From assembly GCA_948567375.1 (NCBI GenBank), contig OX419757.1, forward strand, positions 18,972,001 to 19,036,000: a stretch of 64,000 nt of DNA. Direction: 5' to 3'. A program made the position numbers and the translations under genes. Positions within the stretch are counted from its first letter, which is position 1. The number at the start of each line of letters is the position of its first letter. The stretch comes from Lunularia cruciata. Lineage: Eukaryota > Streptophyta > Marchantiopsida > Lunulariales > Lunulariaceae. Below, one piece after another: positions 13,360-26,350 of this stretch. The notes below the pieces were generated by a model that saw nothing but the letters and a program-made list of their open reading frames with translations, searched no databases and was not told the DNA's origin.

Positions 13360-14790
13360 AAGATAACACAAAGGACGGGAGACCCTATCAAGCTATTTAA
13401 GGATGAGATGAAAGAGGTAAAATGTGGCTAAACTACCCCCAATAATATAGGTATGAGAAATCTGCTCTACTACATCTAAGATATTTGAGCTATGCAAGTT
13501 GTAAGGTCTACCAGCTATTGCAGCATCCAAAAAAGTGTTACCTAGTGTGAATGCTATCCTATAGATTGCACCAAAAAATGTTATCTTTACATAAATGGAC
13601 ACATGTTGTACAACATATACTACAAAATATGAGTGAGAGTGATATTCCTTGACATCTAATATGATATGCTCTTGCACACTCCTTGACAAATGTATCAAAT
13701 GCCGTATCCATTGCTCCAAAACTAGAGGAACAAAGAGATGACCTCGTTGCATACCCCTCTACTTGGAAACCTTGCCTATTGCCACTCTGCTTACCACCCA
13801 TCTAGGGGTATAGGTATTCACTTCCTCCAACACTATATCATACTTAGGTTCCATAACCATAACATCCTCTATTTTCACTTGATCATCTTGAACCAAGTAT
13901 AATTTTACCTGGACATATGTCATTTGCAAAGCATACAAATGCTTCCTCCAAGCAAAGTATCCACTCTCTCTTGCCATAGCAAACAATATATCCTTGATTG
14001 CATCATGGGTAGCTATCTATTGTCCTCCAAAAGGACACTATGTCATATGGACAGTTGTTGCATCGAATATAGAACCACACTCACAAGTGAATAATGAAGA
14101 TGTAAATGGGTGGACCAAACCTAAGCAGAACCTCATTGCTATAGAGGAGGTAGTTGGTGCAAGTCAGAATGCCCTAATGCACAATCAAACTAGGATCCAA
14201 GAGCATACACCCTTGTCAAGCAAGAGTGAAGATATGCTCTAGTAGCTTGAGGAATGGACAAGCAAATTAATAGAGAATGTAACATATGCTAACAATGTCG
14301 CTGCGTCAAGGAATACTATAAACCTCTAGTCCAATCAGAAGGTAAGGAAGCAAAGGATGGAAGTTCATCTTGTGCCTATGGGGATAGATCGTCTCTCATC
14401 TGCCACAATAACATCTAGAGAGTAAAGTATCTCTCCTTCCCCTCGAATAGATATCTCTTCAAGATTGGTCTATTAACAACCACAAAATGGAAGGAAAGTA
14501 TGAGCACCTAGAGAACAAAACTACCCAAAATGCTATAGGTGTCATCTTGTCCATAGATAGTAGGCCTACCCTTCCTCACTAGATTGGTACGGATATTTGT
14601 CTACGTGCCAAATCCACCATCACACTCTAAATGTACTTGGTCTATAATATCACCAAAATTGCCCATAATCCTCCTATCTAAAACTCTTAGATGCAATTAG
14701 TAGATCAAGGAAAGGAGAACAAATCCCTTAGGCACACACTCAAATGTCATTCATCCAATGCTATCACCAAAAACCATAATCATTTTATCA
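13360..14790 (-). mobile_element. Decayed non-LTR retroelement fragment (endonuclease region and 3' end)
   Basis: This is the reverse complement of roughly the last 1.4 kb of the element at 43,451-46,310. The 3' tail is at 13,360-13,460. The C-terminal reading frame follows at 13,752-13,393 (starting MQRGHLFVPL) and 13,986-13,759 (FAMARESGY, then a run ending in VMVMEP). The more N-terminal part reaches about 14,790. In the family this region encodes a restriction-enzyme-like endonuclease that nicks the target DNA. The frame is broken by stops and shifts and the reverse-transcriptase domain is absent, so the copy is a 5'-truncated dead insertion. Confidence 0.7.
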
Positions 14791-15634
14791 AAAGCTCCGA
14801 GAAGTGATAGGAAGGTCAAGGAAACCTCGCAAAGAAGTGGAGAAGGGGCACCATTTTATGTATATATTTACCTATTGTTTAGCATCTCACATATGTCGTC
14901 TAAATTCAGCTTTGAAGTATCTGATGAATTTCGCATTAAGGTCAAGAACAGTTCTTTCTAACAAAACTTTGACAGCAAGATGTTTTGGCTCACTTGGCCA
15001 TGCACGATAAATCACATCCCTTTGGCACATGAATCTACCGGGTTGGATGAACAAATAAAATCATTCTTGTCCCAGTTTAGCTATTATGGAGTTCATTCAT
15101 GTAGACACTTTAATTTCAAGCAAGATACATACCTGATATCCTCTGAACATTCTCGTGGAACGAATTGTGTAGCCATTCGTCCTCAACTTCAATTCTATCT
15201 TTGAGGAATATCTCGTCAAATTCCAGCACACAGTAGAGATGTTGGTGCTGCTGATTCCGACATCATGCAAGTCCTTGCATGCTGTGAGGAGACTAAGTTC
15301 CAGAGCAGGAATAGTACATACATGCCATCAAAGAGAACCGGGGCATGACCTCAACAAACAAAGATTGGTGTTTTATTCTCGGAAACATCTCCTCTATATG
15401 GAGATAACGCCGCATTAGTGAAGTAAACTGGGTAACGAACGTCCTTCTTCACTCTTATTTGAGTTTACACACCTCGCTGTGCTGGATCCCGACTTTTGTC
15501 CTTTACATTCATTTTGATTATTGCATGTTGAGTTGTCTGCTTGGATCCTATTCAATTTTCCATGTGATGCCATGATTCAAACGACAGTACATAGATCCAT
15601 CTTCCCAGGTTTTAACTTATTCTTGCATCAACTT

Positions 15635-15755
15635 ACCTACAAATCTGGGGCTTAGGCCCATTTTACCTCCTATGTCTGTTCCTTGTACGGCTTGAGGGTC
15701 TTCCTATCCTTCTTGTTCTCACATGCGGTTGCCTTTTACTCTTAACTACAAATCT
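15635..15755 (+). mobile_element. 3' tail of the non-LTR retroelement family
   Basis: The sequence contains TGGGGCTTAGGCCC, CTTGTACGGCTTGA and a GGTTGCC-pyrimidine end, in the same order as the terminal part of the element at 43,451-46,310. No coding sequence precedes it. Confidence 0.6.
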
Positions 15756-16066
15756 ATGAAAACCGCGTACACCGTTCACTGCACCTGATTGTTTTCAAGT
15801 AGACCCAGACATGCAGCTTAAACTTCACAGCAGTATCATCTCTACATAACTACAAATCCAACTCGGGAAGGTCAATGCTTAAGGGACAACAGACTATGAT
15901 TAATGTCCTTCCAAAACCACGTGAAGTCGTCCCCAATTCGATCTCTTGAGCTCGACAAAGGTTTTCTCTCATTAATGAGAGAGTTAAGACAAATGTCCCC
16001 ATGGTGGGGGGCGAAGTCGCAAACGGATTGCTCCACGAAGTCGATCGGATTGTTCCTACCCTTGGT

Positions 16067-16094
16067 CAGTCAGTCAGTCAGTCCGTCCGTCCAC
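16067..16094. repeat. Tetranucleotide tract
   Basis: Repeated GTCA units change to GTCC units. A 131-codon open frame across this region has no recognisable features. Confidence 0.85.
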
Positions 16095-16721
16095 GACCCC
16101 TACGTACCGAAAAGAACCTTTTTCTTGTGCCCAGAATCATCTTCCCGACAAACCCACCGTTTGCCGTCTCCAGGTGGACGTAGGAAGTTTCCAAACTTAC
16201 TGACCGGACTGAGCTGGGGTATTACGACTTTTACTGTTAGGTGCCTTACATGGTCGCCGTTAATTGCGGTTCTGGCGTATAATTCTGTCACTACGTAGAA
16301 TACGGATACTGCAGCTGTGTACGAAAGGCTCAGAGTACAATAGCTGGATATGTATTAAGTTATTCCTAACGGTTGGGAGATATTTTGCAAAGTACTGTTG
16401 AGAGAAAAAGCCGATCACGTAGAACACATGAAGGCTCCCTCAAAGTATTGTTGTAGGAATTGAAGAGTAGATTATTAAAAGAAATTTTTAGTGTGAAAAT
16501 TTCTATCTTAAAAATAGGGAATTGATATTTTCACATTCAATTTTTATCTTTCCACACCAAGCTTCCAACTTTGGGAGTTTTAGATTACATCTCCTGTCAA
16601 GTTAGTGTCAAGTTGGAGAATTCTATTTCCACATCCCTCCCAAATTTGGCATTGGCAACAGTCCTGGTAGAAGAAAGCATCTAGCTGAAGCACGGGCAGG
16701 AGCAATGGAGCTCCTACCCCA

Positions 16722-16905
16722 AAACGAGCTCTAGAGCTCGTTTACCGTCTATTTGGTCGCATGTCTACAGTATGTACCACTTCATTTTTGTGATATTCAT
16801 GTTCTTCATTCTCCGGAAGCTCTAGAGCTCGTTTTGGTAGCATACCTACAATATGCATCACCTCGATTTCGTGATCATGTTCTTCTTGCCTCGGAAGCTC
16901 TCGTT
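16722..16905. repeat. Two-copy tandem repeat of about 91 bp with a palindrome
   Basis: The sequence AGCTCTAGAGCTCG starts at 16,727 and again at 16,818. The following 70-odd bases are similar in both copies (CATGTTCTTC near the end of each). At 16,722-16,743 the first boundary forms a perfect 22-bp palindrome, AAACGAGCTCT and its complement. Confidence 0.7.
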
Positions 16906-19039
16906 CTTCATGATGTTCTCCTCTCGTCTGGAGGATGATTTGATATCTGGAATTCAAGCAAACTTTTGGTTTATGGGACTGTATGTCTAAGTAGGAGGGT
17001 GGTTTCTTTTCATCCAATGAGCTCTTTGGATTTCATATTGTTAATTGATTAGTGTGGAAGTTTGATCAGTTTGATAGTTTCCACTCTTGACGTGGTTCTT
17101 TTTGTCTTCCTCATAAGAGAAGATAGTTAAGTAGCCTGGATTTCGGGCTATCGTTTGATTTGATTCTGAGCTTTTAGGACTTTTTGGAGAGAATTAGTCT
17201 TTGCATGGAGCTATTTGAGTTTTGTTTGCTCCATGGAAATTCAGTTTCCTTGAGGCGATAACTCCAACTTTCCTTGACGAGATGATCCAGTGGTTTGGAC
17301 TTCAGGCGCTTTATTTGATATAATCTTCTGCTATTAAGATCTTTTGAAACAGGTTTATATCTTTTTTTGTGAATTTCATATCTCATTCTTAATTCAAACT
17401 AGCTCTTCTTTCTTCAATCTACTGGTTGAAGAAATTATTTATTTTAAATTTTATATATTGGAAGATTGTTTGAAGCACCCGAGCTCCAAGAGACCTATTT
17501 TTAAGTAAGCTCCAATTTCCTACTGGTTATGTTATCCAATTTGACAATCAAGACTCCAAACAAGATATACTGAACCACATCTATTCATCTGACCTCAGCC
17601 AACTTCAAACCAAGACCTACACATGGAGGTTCAAAGATACACAAAAGATCGAGAAGAGTTGAATCAAACATCACTCTTAGCAAAGACGGAATACACCACG
17701 AAGAGCACCAACTTAAAAAACGCCTCGTGCCCTTATATGCTTTACGTCTTTGTGTATGCAAGTAGTGTCAAGTAGTTTTAGCATCTGATGATAGCTTGCA
17801 TGTCAAATTATGTGGAACACAAGTCAAAATTAAACATCGTTGTCTTGGGATAGGTTTTCCAAAACACAAAAATGTCATATTTACCTAAACTTTGTGCTTA
17901 AGAAGGCCGAAAGAGGACATCATGAATGTAGTAGATATAGTATCATAGTCAATTCTCTATATTTATACAATCTTATGCAGAAGATACAAAAACTCTCACA
18001 AGCTCCATAGCACTTGCTTTGAGCTCCAACACCTACTTTTTTCTGGATGCCTGAGAATCCACTAGCAAATTTGGGAGTGATATGAAAATAAAAAAAATAG
18101 AATAAAAAATAAAAATTTACCAATTTAGAATTCTAGAATTTGATAGGAAATTCAAAATGATTGGCAAAAGGTTTGGAAATATATCAGATGAGTGTGGAAA
18201 TATCAATTCCTATAAGTATCAAGTTCATATTTCAAGCAAAATGATGTGTTCTTCTAATGTTCTCAATAAATAATACATCATAGTTAGATTTTCACATCAA
18301 GCATAGAACTTATGATACTAACTAAAAATAACACAATATAAACTGTTTGATATATCTTCCTACAATATAGTATATAGGTTTTACAAGACAACTACATGTT
18401 CTAAAAAATATGCATTGAACAAAAGTAATTTTGATATTTATTACCAACCCTAGAAAAAGAGTAAAATTGACTCTTCTTTCATTCTTATAGGAGAAATTTT
18501 GCAATATAATCTTGTTTTAGCATGAGTCCACTCAAATTAAATGGTTAAATGATCATATTTCAATTAGTAAATGACCTTCTTCTTCATAAATTGGTTAGAT
18601 GACTTTGTTTCAACCACTTATCAACTAGCAACATTAAGAGATCCATATTGCAATGATCTATCAAACAATCTGAAACAATGACTCAAGGATTTGAAGATGA
18701 TTTGTGACCAAAACCTTCAATAATGAATTATCAATGAAGCTTTCCCATAGAACAATTATTAGTATAACATGTTGCAACACTCTTATCATGTATTAGTATA
18801 ATGTGTTGCTATGCTTCTATTCATGCATACACAAGAACAAAACTTTGTCGGTAAGGAAGCTCACCAAGGTACAATGTGTTGCAATGCTTCCATCATACAC
18901 ATTGACAACTGATCAAAATTATCATCATCATCCTCTCATTTAGTCTTAGAGCTTTTTTTATGACTCATTTGACAATGCTAAACATGTTACTTAAGACCAT
19001 ATAGGTATAAACATCTATAATTTTGATGTGCACTTGTAA

Positions 19040-19310
19040 TACCAATAGTTAGATATATTATCTAGAGGTGAGAATTGGCTTAATAACACCCACGTGAAGT
19101 ATCACCAAAAGAGTACTTCTACTAATAGGGCAGAAACCAAAATAGACTTGAAAACCTTAGAACCAATAGCTAGACATATGATTTAAAGGTGAGAATTGGT
19201 TTGGTAACCTCTGGAAGGATGTTACACATGATGAACTAAACAGATCAGAAAGACGTATCACCAAAAGGGAACTTCTACTAATAGAGTAGGAATCAAAATA
19301 TGCTTGAAAT
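19040..19310. repeat. Imperfect direct repeat
   Basis: Two diverged copies share the order 'AGGTGAGAATTGG', 'GTATCACCAAAAG' and 'ACTTCTACTAATAG', followed by similar 'CTTGAAA' sequence. The copies start near 19,047 and near 19,160. This looks like an old local duplication in repeat debris. Confidence 0.6.
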
Positions 19311-19360
19311 CTTTGAAGGCAATTTTGGAGGCCTAAACGGATGAATTAGGCTTTGAAAAT

Positions 19361-19760
19361 ATGTTGTCCCCCCCCCCCAACAAAGGGAAGACTGGCTTTC
19401 CTCTTCCTTGCTTTGTCTTGTCGAGAGTTTTCCAACGGTACCTCACCCACGTGATCTTGAGATTCCTACAAGAAGATTCCCTTAAAGATTCCCTTTGTCA
19501 AAGCTTGTTTGACCAACCAGATAGGACCAGAACCGACATGCCATCCATCCAAGTAAGTAATCCAAGGGTGGAGCTTGTTGACATGCTACCCATCTGTGTG
19601 CCTAATCCTATGGTGGAGCTTCCTTGGAGAAGATATTCTTTGTCTATATAAAGAGAAGGTGCTCCTTTGGGGCATTGGATGATTGAGTGTGAAATCTGTG
19701 TTTTCTCTCTTCTCTTGTCCTTGGAGTATTACAAACATGTGGACAAAAGGGGTAGAATAG
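19361..19760 (+). other. Possible solo-LTR or promoter-like remnant
   Basis: An 11-C homopolymer (19,368-19,378) is followed downstream by CTATATAAAG near 19,645 and a TTTTCTCTCTTCTC stretch, which resembles the TATA and R regions of an LTR. No matching second LTR or TG/CA ends were found, so this is only a suggestion. Confidence 0.2.
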
Positions 19761-20399
19761 GAGCACATGTAAGAAAGCATGCAATAAGATGTAAGTTGAA
19801 TTGATATATCAATTTAGATAGATTAGTTAGGAATATGACCATCTTTTTGATTTTTTATTAGAAAATGTAATATTTGGGATTTGGTTGTAGATGTGCAATC
19901 ATTGCAAAATTATCATTTTATGAATTGAGTAGTGAATCAAGGTCATATTGGAAAATTTTTCTTATAATTACATAGAAATTGCAAGGTCGATTAACACTAA
20001 ATTCATAAAGTTTAATCATAACTAGAATTAAATTAACAAGAATAACATTGCATGATTGTGAAACTAGTCATTGAAACTTTGTATCCCTTGACTTTAGGAA
20101 GTTTCAAGCAGAACTTAGTGAGCATATGCACACTCACACACTTATCAACATCCTTATTGATCCTCCTCTACATGATGGAGTTAGGATCTTCTCTTGCGGA
20201 GGTGAAATCTTTGAGGTTGGCTCTAGGCTTCTCCATTGATAGGTCACTTTTGATCTACTTCTGAGGAGTTTACCATAGTGCTATGATTGAGGTTGGGTCT
20301 CACACATCCAACTCTCATTAGGCTTCTAGACTAGTGCACATGTGGTTCCTTGTAAGTTGTTCATGGCATACATCCTTTTCATTGTCCAATATGTGGAGA

Positions 20400-20860
20400 G
20401 CACACTGGGGTCCATGATGTAGTTTGAGAAACAATGGCTCAAACCTTACAAGCTATATTGGCTCAGGTTCAAATCGAGTGATGGTTAGATCTACTAGGAC
20501 TTGCTATCCATTGGATGCAACAAAAACCATTGCCTCTAAGGGCACAAAGGACAATTACACATCTTGGTTATCCTTGGATACCTTTGTCTCCTTGGCGATA
20601 GAGATTTTTGAGTGCTTATATCACCACTTTGAATATTACCTCAAGGATGCAACATGAAGTTCTTTGCAAAGGAGAGAGTCATAGGTTGTCTTCCCAACCA
20701 TGCTCACATCATACTGCCAACAATGCATATCAATCACTTTACAATGTGCTTAGGCTTTTGGTCTTCACCAATGAGCAATTGCAATATGGATACCCAACAA
20801 GGCTAGGGTACTCCCTCTCTACTTACTAGCAATAGCATTGGAGGACCTTTACCACATAGT
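20400..20860 (+). pseudogene. C-terminal fragment of a second non-LTR element lineage
   Basis: Open pieces in two frames (20,424-20,657 and 20,608-20,829) contain a block reading FVSLAIEIFECLYHHF, then a region resembling 'YRQ.V.VALQ..QA' and a terminal 'LYH' block. From family knowledge this resembles the C-terminal part of reverse-transcriptase elements found in seed-free plants, and differs from the FVPLALE-type family elsewhere in the window. Frame changes show that it is dead. The assignment rests on a remembered motif pattern and is moderate at best. Confidence 0.35.
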
Positions 20861-21547
20861 TCAAGAATAGTTTAGTGTTCACTATACTCTTTTTAGCTTC
20901 TTTCGTGCTTGTTAGTATCGTGCTTTTTCCCATGTGTGTTGTCGGGCCTTGTTTTGGTCTCTTTCCTGGTTTCTTGGGACTGTTGGGCCTCACATTATTT
21001 TTCTTCCTTTTGCTCTTGGTTGTGACTTGTACTCCTTTCCTCCTTACTTTTGGGGTACTTTAATTATACAAATCACAAGTCAGTCTAATGATTATCACAA
21101 GTACTCATACTCTTCAATTAATTTGCTAACATGTGGACACACATTACCCAATAGCTCCTCTCCTTCATAGTACCCAAGGCTTTTCAAAGCACCCACCACT
21201 TCTTCTCTCAAAAATCTCCCTCCACTCTTCCTTCCCTTCTTTGGTTACTATTTGTTCTATCCTTGGTTGCTATATGTTTTGCATTACTCTCTACCCTTAT
21301 GCTTTCCATTTAAGTGTCAAATGATCTGCGCCTTCCCATTCCTTTGGGCTTGCTCCTTATTGCTTCTTTGAGTGTGAAACAACTTGCTCCTTGTGGTGCC
21401 TTCTGATTTGCCCATTATAGGTTCTTTGATGATTTCTTTCCTTAATAGATTTACCATTGTATTCTTTAGTATGCATCATCAAGTAAATTTTCTATGTTGT
21501 ATGTGCTCTCAATACTAATAAACGTTTCCTTTTAGGTGTTAACAACC

Positions 21548-21552
21548 TATGT
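21548..21552. repeat. Target-site duplication, left copy
   Basis: TATGT lies immediately before the 5' LTR and is repeated exactly at 27,150-27,154 after the 3' LTR. Five base pairs is the usual duplication length for Ty3/gypsy integration. Confidence 0.9.
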
Positions 21553-21965
21553 TGTAACAATATGGAGTTTAGCGACCAAATTAGTCGGGCTTACAAAGTA
21601 GCACATAAGATAAATTAGCCTAGAATATTCTGGAAGTATCTAGGAAGTTTCTTGGGAAGCTTCCTGGCTAGCTTAGCTTGCACCTCAAGTAAGTAGCTTC
21701 TAGAAGCTTCCAACTAGCTTAGCTTGCACGCCAAGTAGGCGGCTTCTAGAAGGAAGTTTCTTGAGAAGCTTCCTAGTTAACTTGGCTTGCACTCTAAGAA
21801 AGCGGCTTGAGGAAGCTTCTTGAGAAGCTTCTCAAGGGCCTTGTATGCTACCTATAAATACCAAAGCCAAAGCTCATGCTAGGTATTCAGAGTTTTTCCC
21901 TCATTCGAGTGTCCCAATGTGAGTTTCCATTCTCCAATTTCTCTCCTCGGATTCGGTCTTTTACA
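21553..21965 (+). repeat. 5' LTR of the chromovirus
   Basis: This LTR is 413 bp, begins TGTAACAA and ends TTTTACA. It contains many short inverted and direct GAAGCTT/CTAGAAG motifs. A CTATAAATA box near 21,850 is a likely TATA element. It is about 45 bp longer than the 3' LTR because of an internal indel in the repetitive GAAGCTTC part. Confidence 0.92.
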
Positions 21966-21966
21966 T

Positions 21967-21978
21967 TGGTATGAGAGC
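21967..21978 (+). promoter_or_regulatory. Primer-binding site
   Basis: TGGTATGAGAGC starts two bases after the LTR end. It differs at one base from the plant consensus complementary to the 3' end of initiator methionine tRNA, which primes minus-strand synthesis in many plant LTR elements. Confidence 0.85.
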
Positions 21979-22341
21979 AAGAATGGGATAGATGGAATTT
22001 ATGGACCACCAAATCCACTTCCACCAAACCATTGGGATTTTTGTGTCCAAATACTACCCAAGCATCGTTTCACACAATTCATCACCTTGCACTTTGGATA
22101 AGATTTTTTGTATATGATCACCATATCTGAGGAACCCTTGGTGCTTCCGGTTGTAACTTATGGAGAATGGTGGAAGTGCTATTTCTATGTGTTAATCAAT
22201 TAGATAGATTGGGGGTGGTGTGACAGAGTAGCAACCATGGTGGCAATACCCGATGTTATCCTTGCTACGCAACAACAAATTGAACACCTTACTTGATTGT
22301 TGGATGAATGAGATCTTTGATGATAAGAGTAGGTGGAGAGA

Positions 22342-23057
22342 GTACCAATTTGAGAAGGAGAAGATTGGATCAGATTCCCTAAACCAAAGGTATTTGAAGG
22401 CAAGAATCTTTCGGGTGCAGTGGAGAATTTTGTGTTTGATTGTGAACGTTATTTTGAAGCTACCAATCTACAAGACAAGCTAAAACATGTTCTCTTGGCT
22501 TCTAGCCAATTGGATGGAGTAGCAAAGCTATGGTGGAGATTCCAAGTGGAGCAAGCTAAACGAAAAATTGTTGCAACAATCTTGACATGGGCAGAATTCA
22601 AGAGCATAATAATTAGTCAATTCCAAGCTATAAATGCCACACGAGCTGCACAAGATAAGTTGGCAGAGTTGAAACAGATTGGCTCTGTAAGAAGTTACAT
22701 CATGCAGTTCCAAAACACCATCATGCAAATTCTAGATATATTGGAAGGTGAAGCTCTGGATCGATTTGTGAGGGGCTTGAAGGCAAGAACCAAATTAGAG
22801 GTAACCATGCAAGAGCCACAACACTTGGAGGAAGCCATGCGGTTGGCCAAACATTTTGATTCCTTGGTGACAACAACTTGGTCTCGAGCACGACCTCCAC
22901 AGAGCCTACCAATACACTACACACAAGTGGAGGAGCCAACACCAATGGAGATTGATGCCATTCAATGAAGACCACTTGGCATGGCAAATAGAGAGAAATT
23001 GCAACAAATGGTGGTTGTTTTTATTGTCACCAATTGGGGCATCGCATTGCTGAATGT
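22342..23057 (+). pseudogene. Chromovirus Gag region with zinc knuckle
   Basis: The capsid-like domain reads in one frame up to a stop at 22,968, including the KLWW and WAEFKSIIISQF blocks of the retrotransposon Gag family. The nucleic-acid-binding knuckle C-x2-C-x4-H-x4-C (23,016-23,057) follows in a different frame, so a frameshift separates capsid and knuckle. Upstream of about 22,340 the frame is broken by stops. Gag would package element RNA in cytoplasmic particles. Confidence 0.85.
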
Positions 23058-23884
23058 CCACTCAAGAATGGACGACCTCGACAAGTTGCCCAGGTGGAGG
23101 TTGTGGAGAAAAATCATCAAGGAAACGAGGAATCCTAGAAGGAGATTTTGAGCCGCCTATTGGGAGCTTGATTAGTTCCAAAAGGATTGAAAGCTTGACC
23201 TATGCAAGTTTGCTTCACTTGCAAGGTATAATATCTAATAGGTGTTGTAGGATTTTGGTTGATTTTGGAAGTTCAAAGAATATCATGTCTATGCAAGTAG
23301 CAAAGGAATTGGGTATTCCTATCAAGCCAGTGATTGGAAGTAGTTTGATGATGGCAGATGGTAGAAAGGGTTTTGCATTCCGCACCTCGTATCTTGTTAC
23401 CTTCAAGATTGGGAAGGATTATTTGGAGTGTATGAGGTTTGTAGTGGCACCTCTACACTATGATATCATTCTAGGTCTACCTTGGCTTGAACATCATAAG
23501 GTTCAATTTGATTGGACCCGACTCAAAATTCAAGTACAACACCAAGGTAAGAATTTCCGATTAGGTTGTTTGGCACCTTTGAGTAAGATACCTAAGAATA
23601 GTCAGTCCCAAGATGGGAAGTTTGTCAAGAAGGTAGCCAAGGTAGCCATGGTAGAGCAAACTTGGAAGAGAGGAGAGTCACAAGAGGGGACGTTTGCCAA
23701 GAAGGCAACCATGGAGCAAGCATGGAAGAGAGATGAGTCCCTAGAAAGGAAGTTTGTTAGTAAAGCAACCATAGAGCAAGCTTTGGAGGAAGAAAGTCTG
23801 TATTCATGGTGTGGATCAAGCCAATTGCACAAGAACAATCTACGGAGGGCTGAGAGCCTCATCAAGCAATGGTTGACCGGATAA
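23054..23884 (+). pseudogene. Chromovirus aspartic protease region
   Basis: A 276-codon open frame holds the retroviral-type protease fold. The ILVDFGSSKNIMS block is followed by the DIILGLPWLEHH block that ends the domain. The catalytic triplet, normally D-S/T-G, reads D-F-G, which should abolish the active site. The frame differs from those of the knuckle before it and the reverse transcriptase after it. The tail after about codon 180 contains a diverged tandem repeat of a roughly 20-residue unit (ATMEQAWKRDES-like). Confidence 0.85.
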
Positions 23885-25230
23885 TTAAGGAGTTTGCGGA
23901 TGTGTTTCTAAATGATTTGCCAAAGGGATTACCCTCCGATCAAGGTATGCACTTCAAGATCAAGTTATTGCTAGGTAGTACTCCAGTGAGTAGACCGATC
24001 TATCAACTCTCACCAAAGAAGTTGGAGGAGTTGCAAACAACACTTATAGAGTTGTTGGAGAAGGACTTCATACAACATAGTACCTCTCCTTGGGGAGCAC
24101 CGGTACTATTTGTTCCAAAGAAGGATGGAGGACTTTGTTTCTGTATTGATTATCGTAAGCTCAATAAGCAAACCGTGATGAATGTATATCCCTTGCCTCG
24201 GATCAATGACTTGCTTGATCAACTAAGTGGAGCACGCTAATTTTCCAAGTTGGATCTTCATAGCGGCTATTGGCAAATTCCTATTGATAGAGAGGACGTG
24301 CAAAAGACTGCCTTTCACACAAGGTATGGGCATTTTGAGTGGAGAGTTCTACTTTATGGACTCACTAATGCTCCAGTAGTCTTCATGGATAAGATGCATC
24401 AAGTGTTGGATGGACTATTGGATTGGTCCGTGGTGGTGTTCTTGGATGTTATCTTAATCTATAGCAAGACAGAGGCAAAATATGTGGATCATGTGCGAGA
24501 AGTCCTAAGACGACTACGATAATGGAAATTTTACTACAAGAAGTTGAAGTGTGCCTTTTGGCAGAAAGAGGTTGCCTTCTTGGGTCATAAGATCTCATCA
24601 GAGGGGATCGAGATGGAAGAAGAGAAGATCAAGGCCATTACTGATTGGCTTACCCCAAAGGATGCTATAGAAGTTCATGCATTCAATGGATTGGCTAGTT
24701 TTTACCTACGGTTCATCCACTATTATGCTCATGTGGTTGCACCATTGACTGACCTCTTAGGAAAGAACTCGAGCTTCCAGTGGACCACCAAGCATGAAGA
24801 AGCATTCCAGAAGTTAAAGCATATGGTGACTTCAAGACCCATTCTTCAACCATATGATCCTTAACTACCTTGTGTGGTTGATTTTGATGCTTCTAACTTT
24901 GCAATTGGAGCTGTGTTGCAACAAGAATTCCCAGATGGACTACATCCCATTGCCTTTGTGTCTCGCCGACTAAATATAGTTGAAAGAAATTACTATGCTC
25001 AAGATTGGGAACAACTTGCAATGGTATATGCCACCAAGGTATGGAGACATTATCTCTTGGGGAAACAAGTGATCATGCAAACTGATCACAAGCCATTGTT
25101 GCAAACCCTACACTTGGAGCACATGAAGAGTCAACATTATCAATGGGAGGAACAACTCCAACTGTATGACATCAAACTTGAGTACAAAGCAGATCGGTTC
25201 TATGTCATCCCTAATTATTTATCACGATGA
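23869..25230 (+). pseudogene. Chromovirus reverse transcriptase and RNase H region
   Basis: One frame covers the whole region, interrupted by three stops at 24,238, 24,523 and 24,862 and closed by a stop at 25,228. Recognisable blocks in order are [54 protein letters not shown], the KCAFWQKEVAFLGH connection, then the RNase H blocks DASNFAIGAVL, FVSRRL and TDHKPL. The polymerase YxDD-type motif reads F-L-D-V, so the second catalytic aspartate is lost. The stop at 24,523 sits where a Gln codon would be expected, consistent with a C-to-T change. Confidence 0.9.
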
Positions 25231-25236
25231 CCTGAT

Positions 25237-26350
25237 TTGAAGTCTCTTCTTCTCATCACAACGGCAATTTCAGCGGTGTCAGTTGACTCGAAGGTCCAAA
25301 ATGAGTTTCAGTTAGCTTTCCACCAAGATCCTTCTTCCAAATGGTATGTGGTCGCCTTACAACATGCGATAAGGAGTACAACACCTTCTCCATCAAGGAG
25401 GGCCTTTTATTCCATGAGGACTGGATCTATGTTCCAGCTAAAGGTGATCTTCAACTTGTGCGCCTTCAAGAAGCCCATGATTTACCCATTGCTGGTCACA
25501 TGGGTGTGGACAAGACCTAGGGTACCCTCCAACGTCAATGGTGGTGGCCCAACACGACACGATATGTTCAAGAATTTGTCCAATTGTGTGAGAGTTGCCA
25601 ACGTAACAAGACTAGTAACTAGAAGCCCGAGTGGACTCCTTCAACCACTCGCCGTTCCATTTACTCATTGGGAGCATGTGAGCTTGGATCTCATCACATC
25701 TTTGCCAAAGACAAAAAAAGGACACATTGCAGTCGTGGTGTTTTTGGATAAGCTTAGTAAGCAAATCCACTTGGCACCAACCTATGATACTGTAGATGCT
25801 CCAACTTTAGCGCAAATCTACTTCGACAACATCTTCAAGTCATGAGATGCCACGTGTACTCACCTCTGATTGTGATCCTTGATTTACAAGGAAGTTTTGG
25901 CAAGCACTCTTCCAGATACTCAGCACCAAGCTTGCTTTGTCCACAACCTATCATCCTCAAACTGATGGAAAAACCGAATGTGCAAATTGTACATTGGAGG
26001 ATAGGTTGCGTGCCTTTGTCAATGTCTACCATACCAATTAGGATGAAGGTCTTGCAGTTGCATAATTTGCCTACAACAATTCCAAATAGGCAAGCACCGG
26101 ATTTTCTCCTTTCTTTCTCAATTTTGGCCAAGATCCACTTGTTCCAGATTCTCTTCTTGCTCCCTCTCCATCTCAGGTTCCTCATACTTCCACATTCTTG
26201 ACCACTATATCCCAATCTCTCCAACAAGCTAAGTCTCACCTCCTTGTTGCTCAAAATCGCCAAAAACAATATGCTGATCACCATTGTCGTGATCTTACCT
26301 TTGAAGTTGGTGATAAAGTCATGCTATCCTCTAGTAACCTTCCTCTCCCA
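25237..26350 (+). pseudogene. Chromovirus integrase region
   Basis: The His/Cys zinc-binding element (HDLPIAGHMG ... CESCQRN) reads in a different frame from the flanks at about 25,475-25,620. The start of the catalytic core (HWEHVSLDLITSLP, VVVFLDKLSKQIH) is open at about 25,660-25,840. After 25,845 the frame shifts again and the later catalytic residues are not in a usable frame. Confidence 0.8.

Noticed and set aside
15903-16298. 131-codon forward frame
   Set aside because: It crosses a tetranucleotide tract, has no recognisable domain and looks like a chance open frame.
16413-16445. Possible extra retroelement tail (CACGTAGAACACATGAAGG)
   Set aside because: Only about 20 bases match the family tail and the rest of the tail is absent.
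20875-21063. 62-codon very hydrophobic frame, possible membrane protein
   Set aside because: It lies in a T-rich 3' flank after a decayed retroelement fragment. The hydrophobicity follows from base composition.
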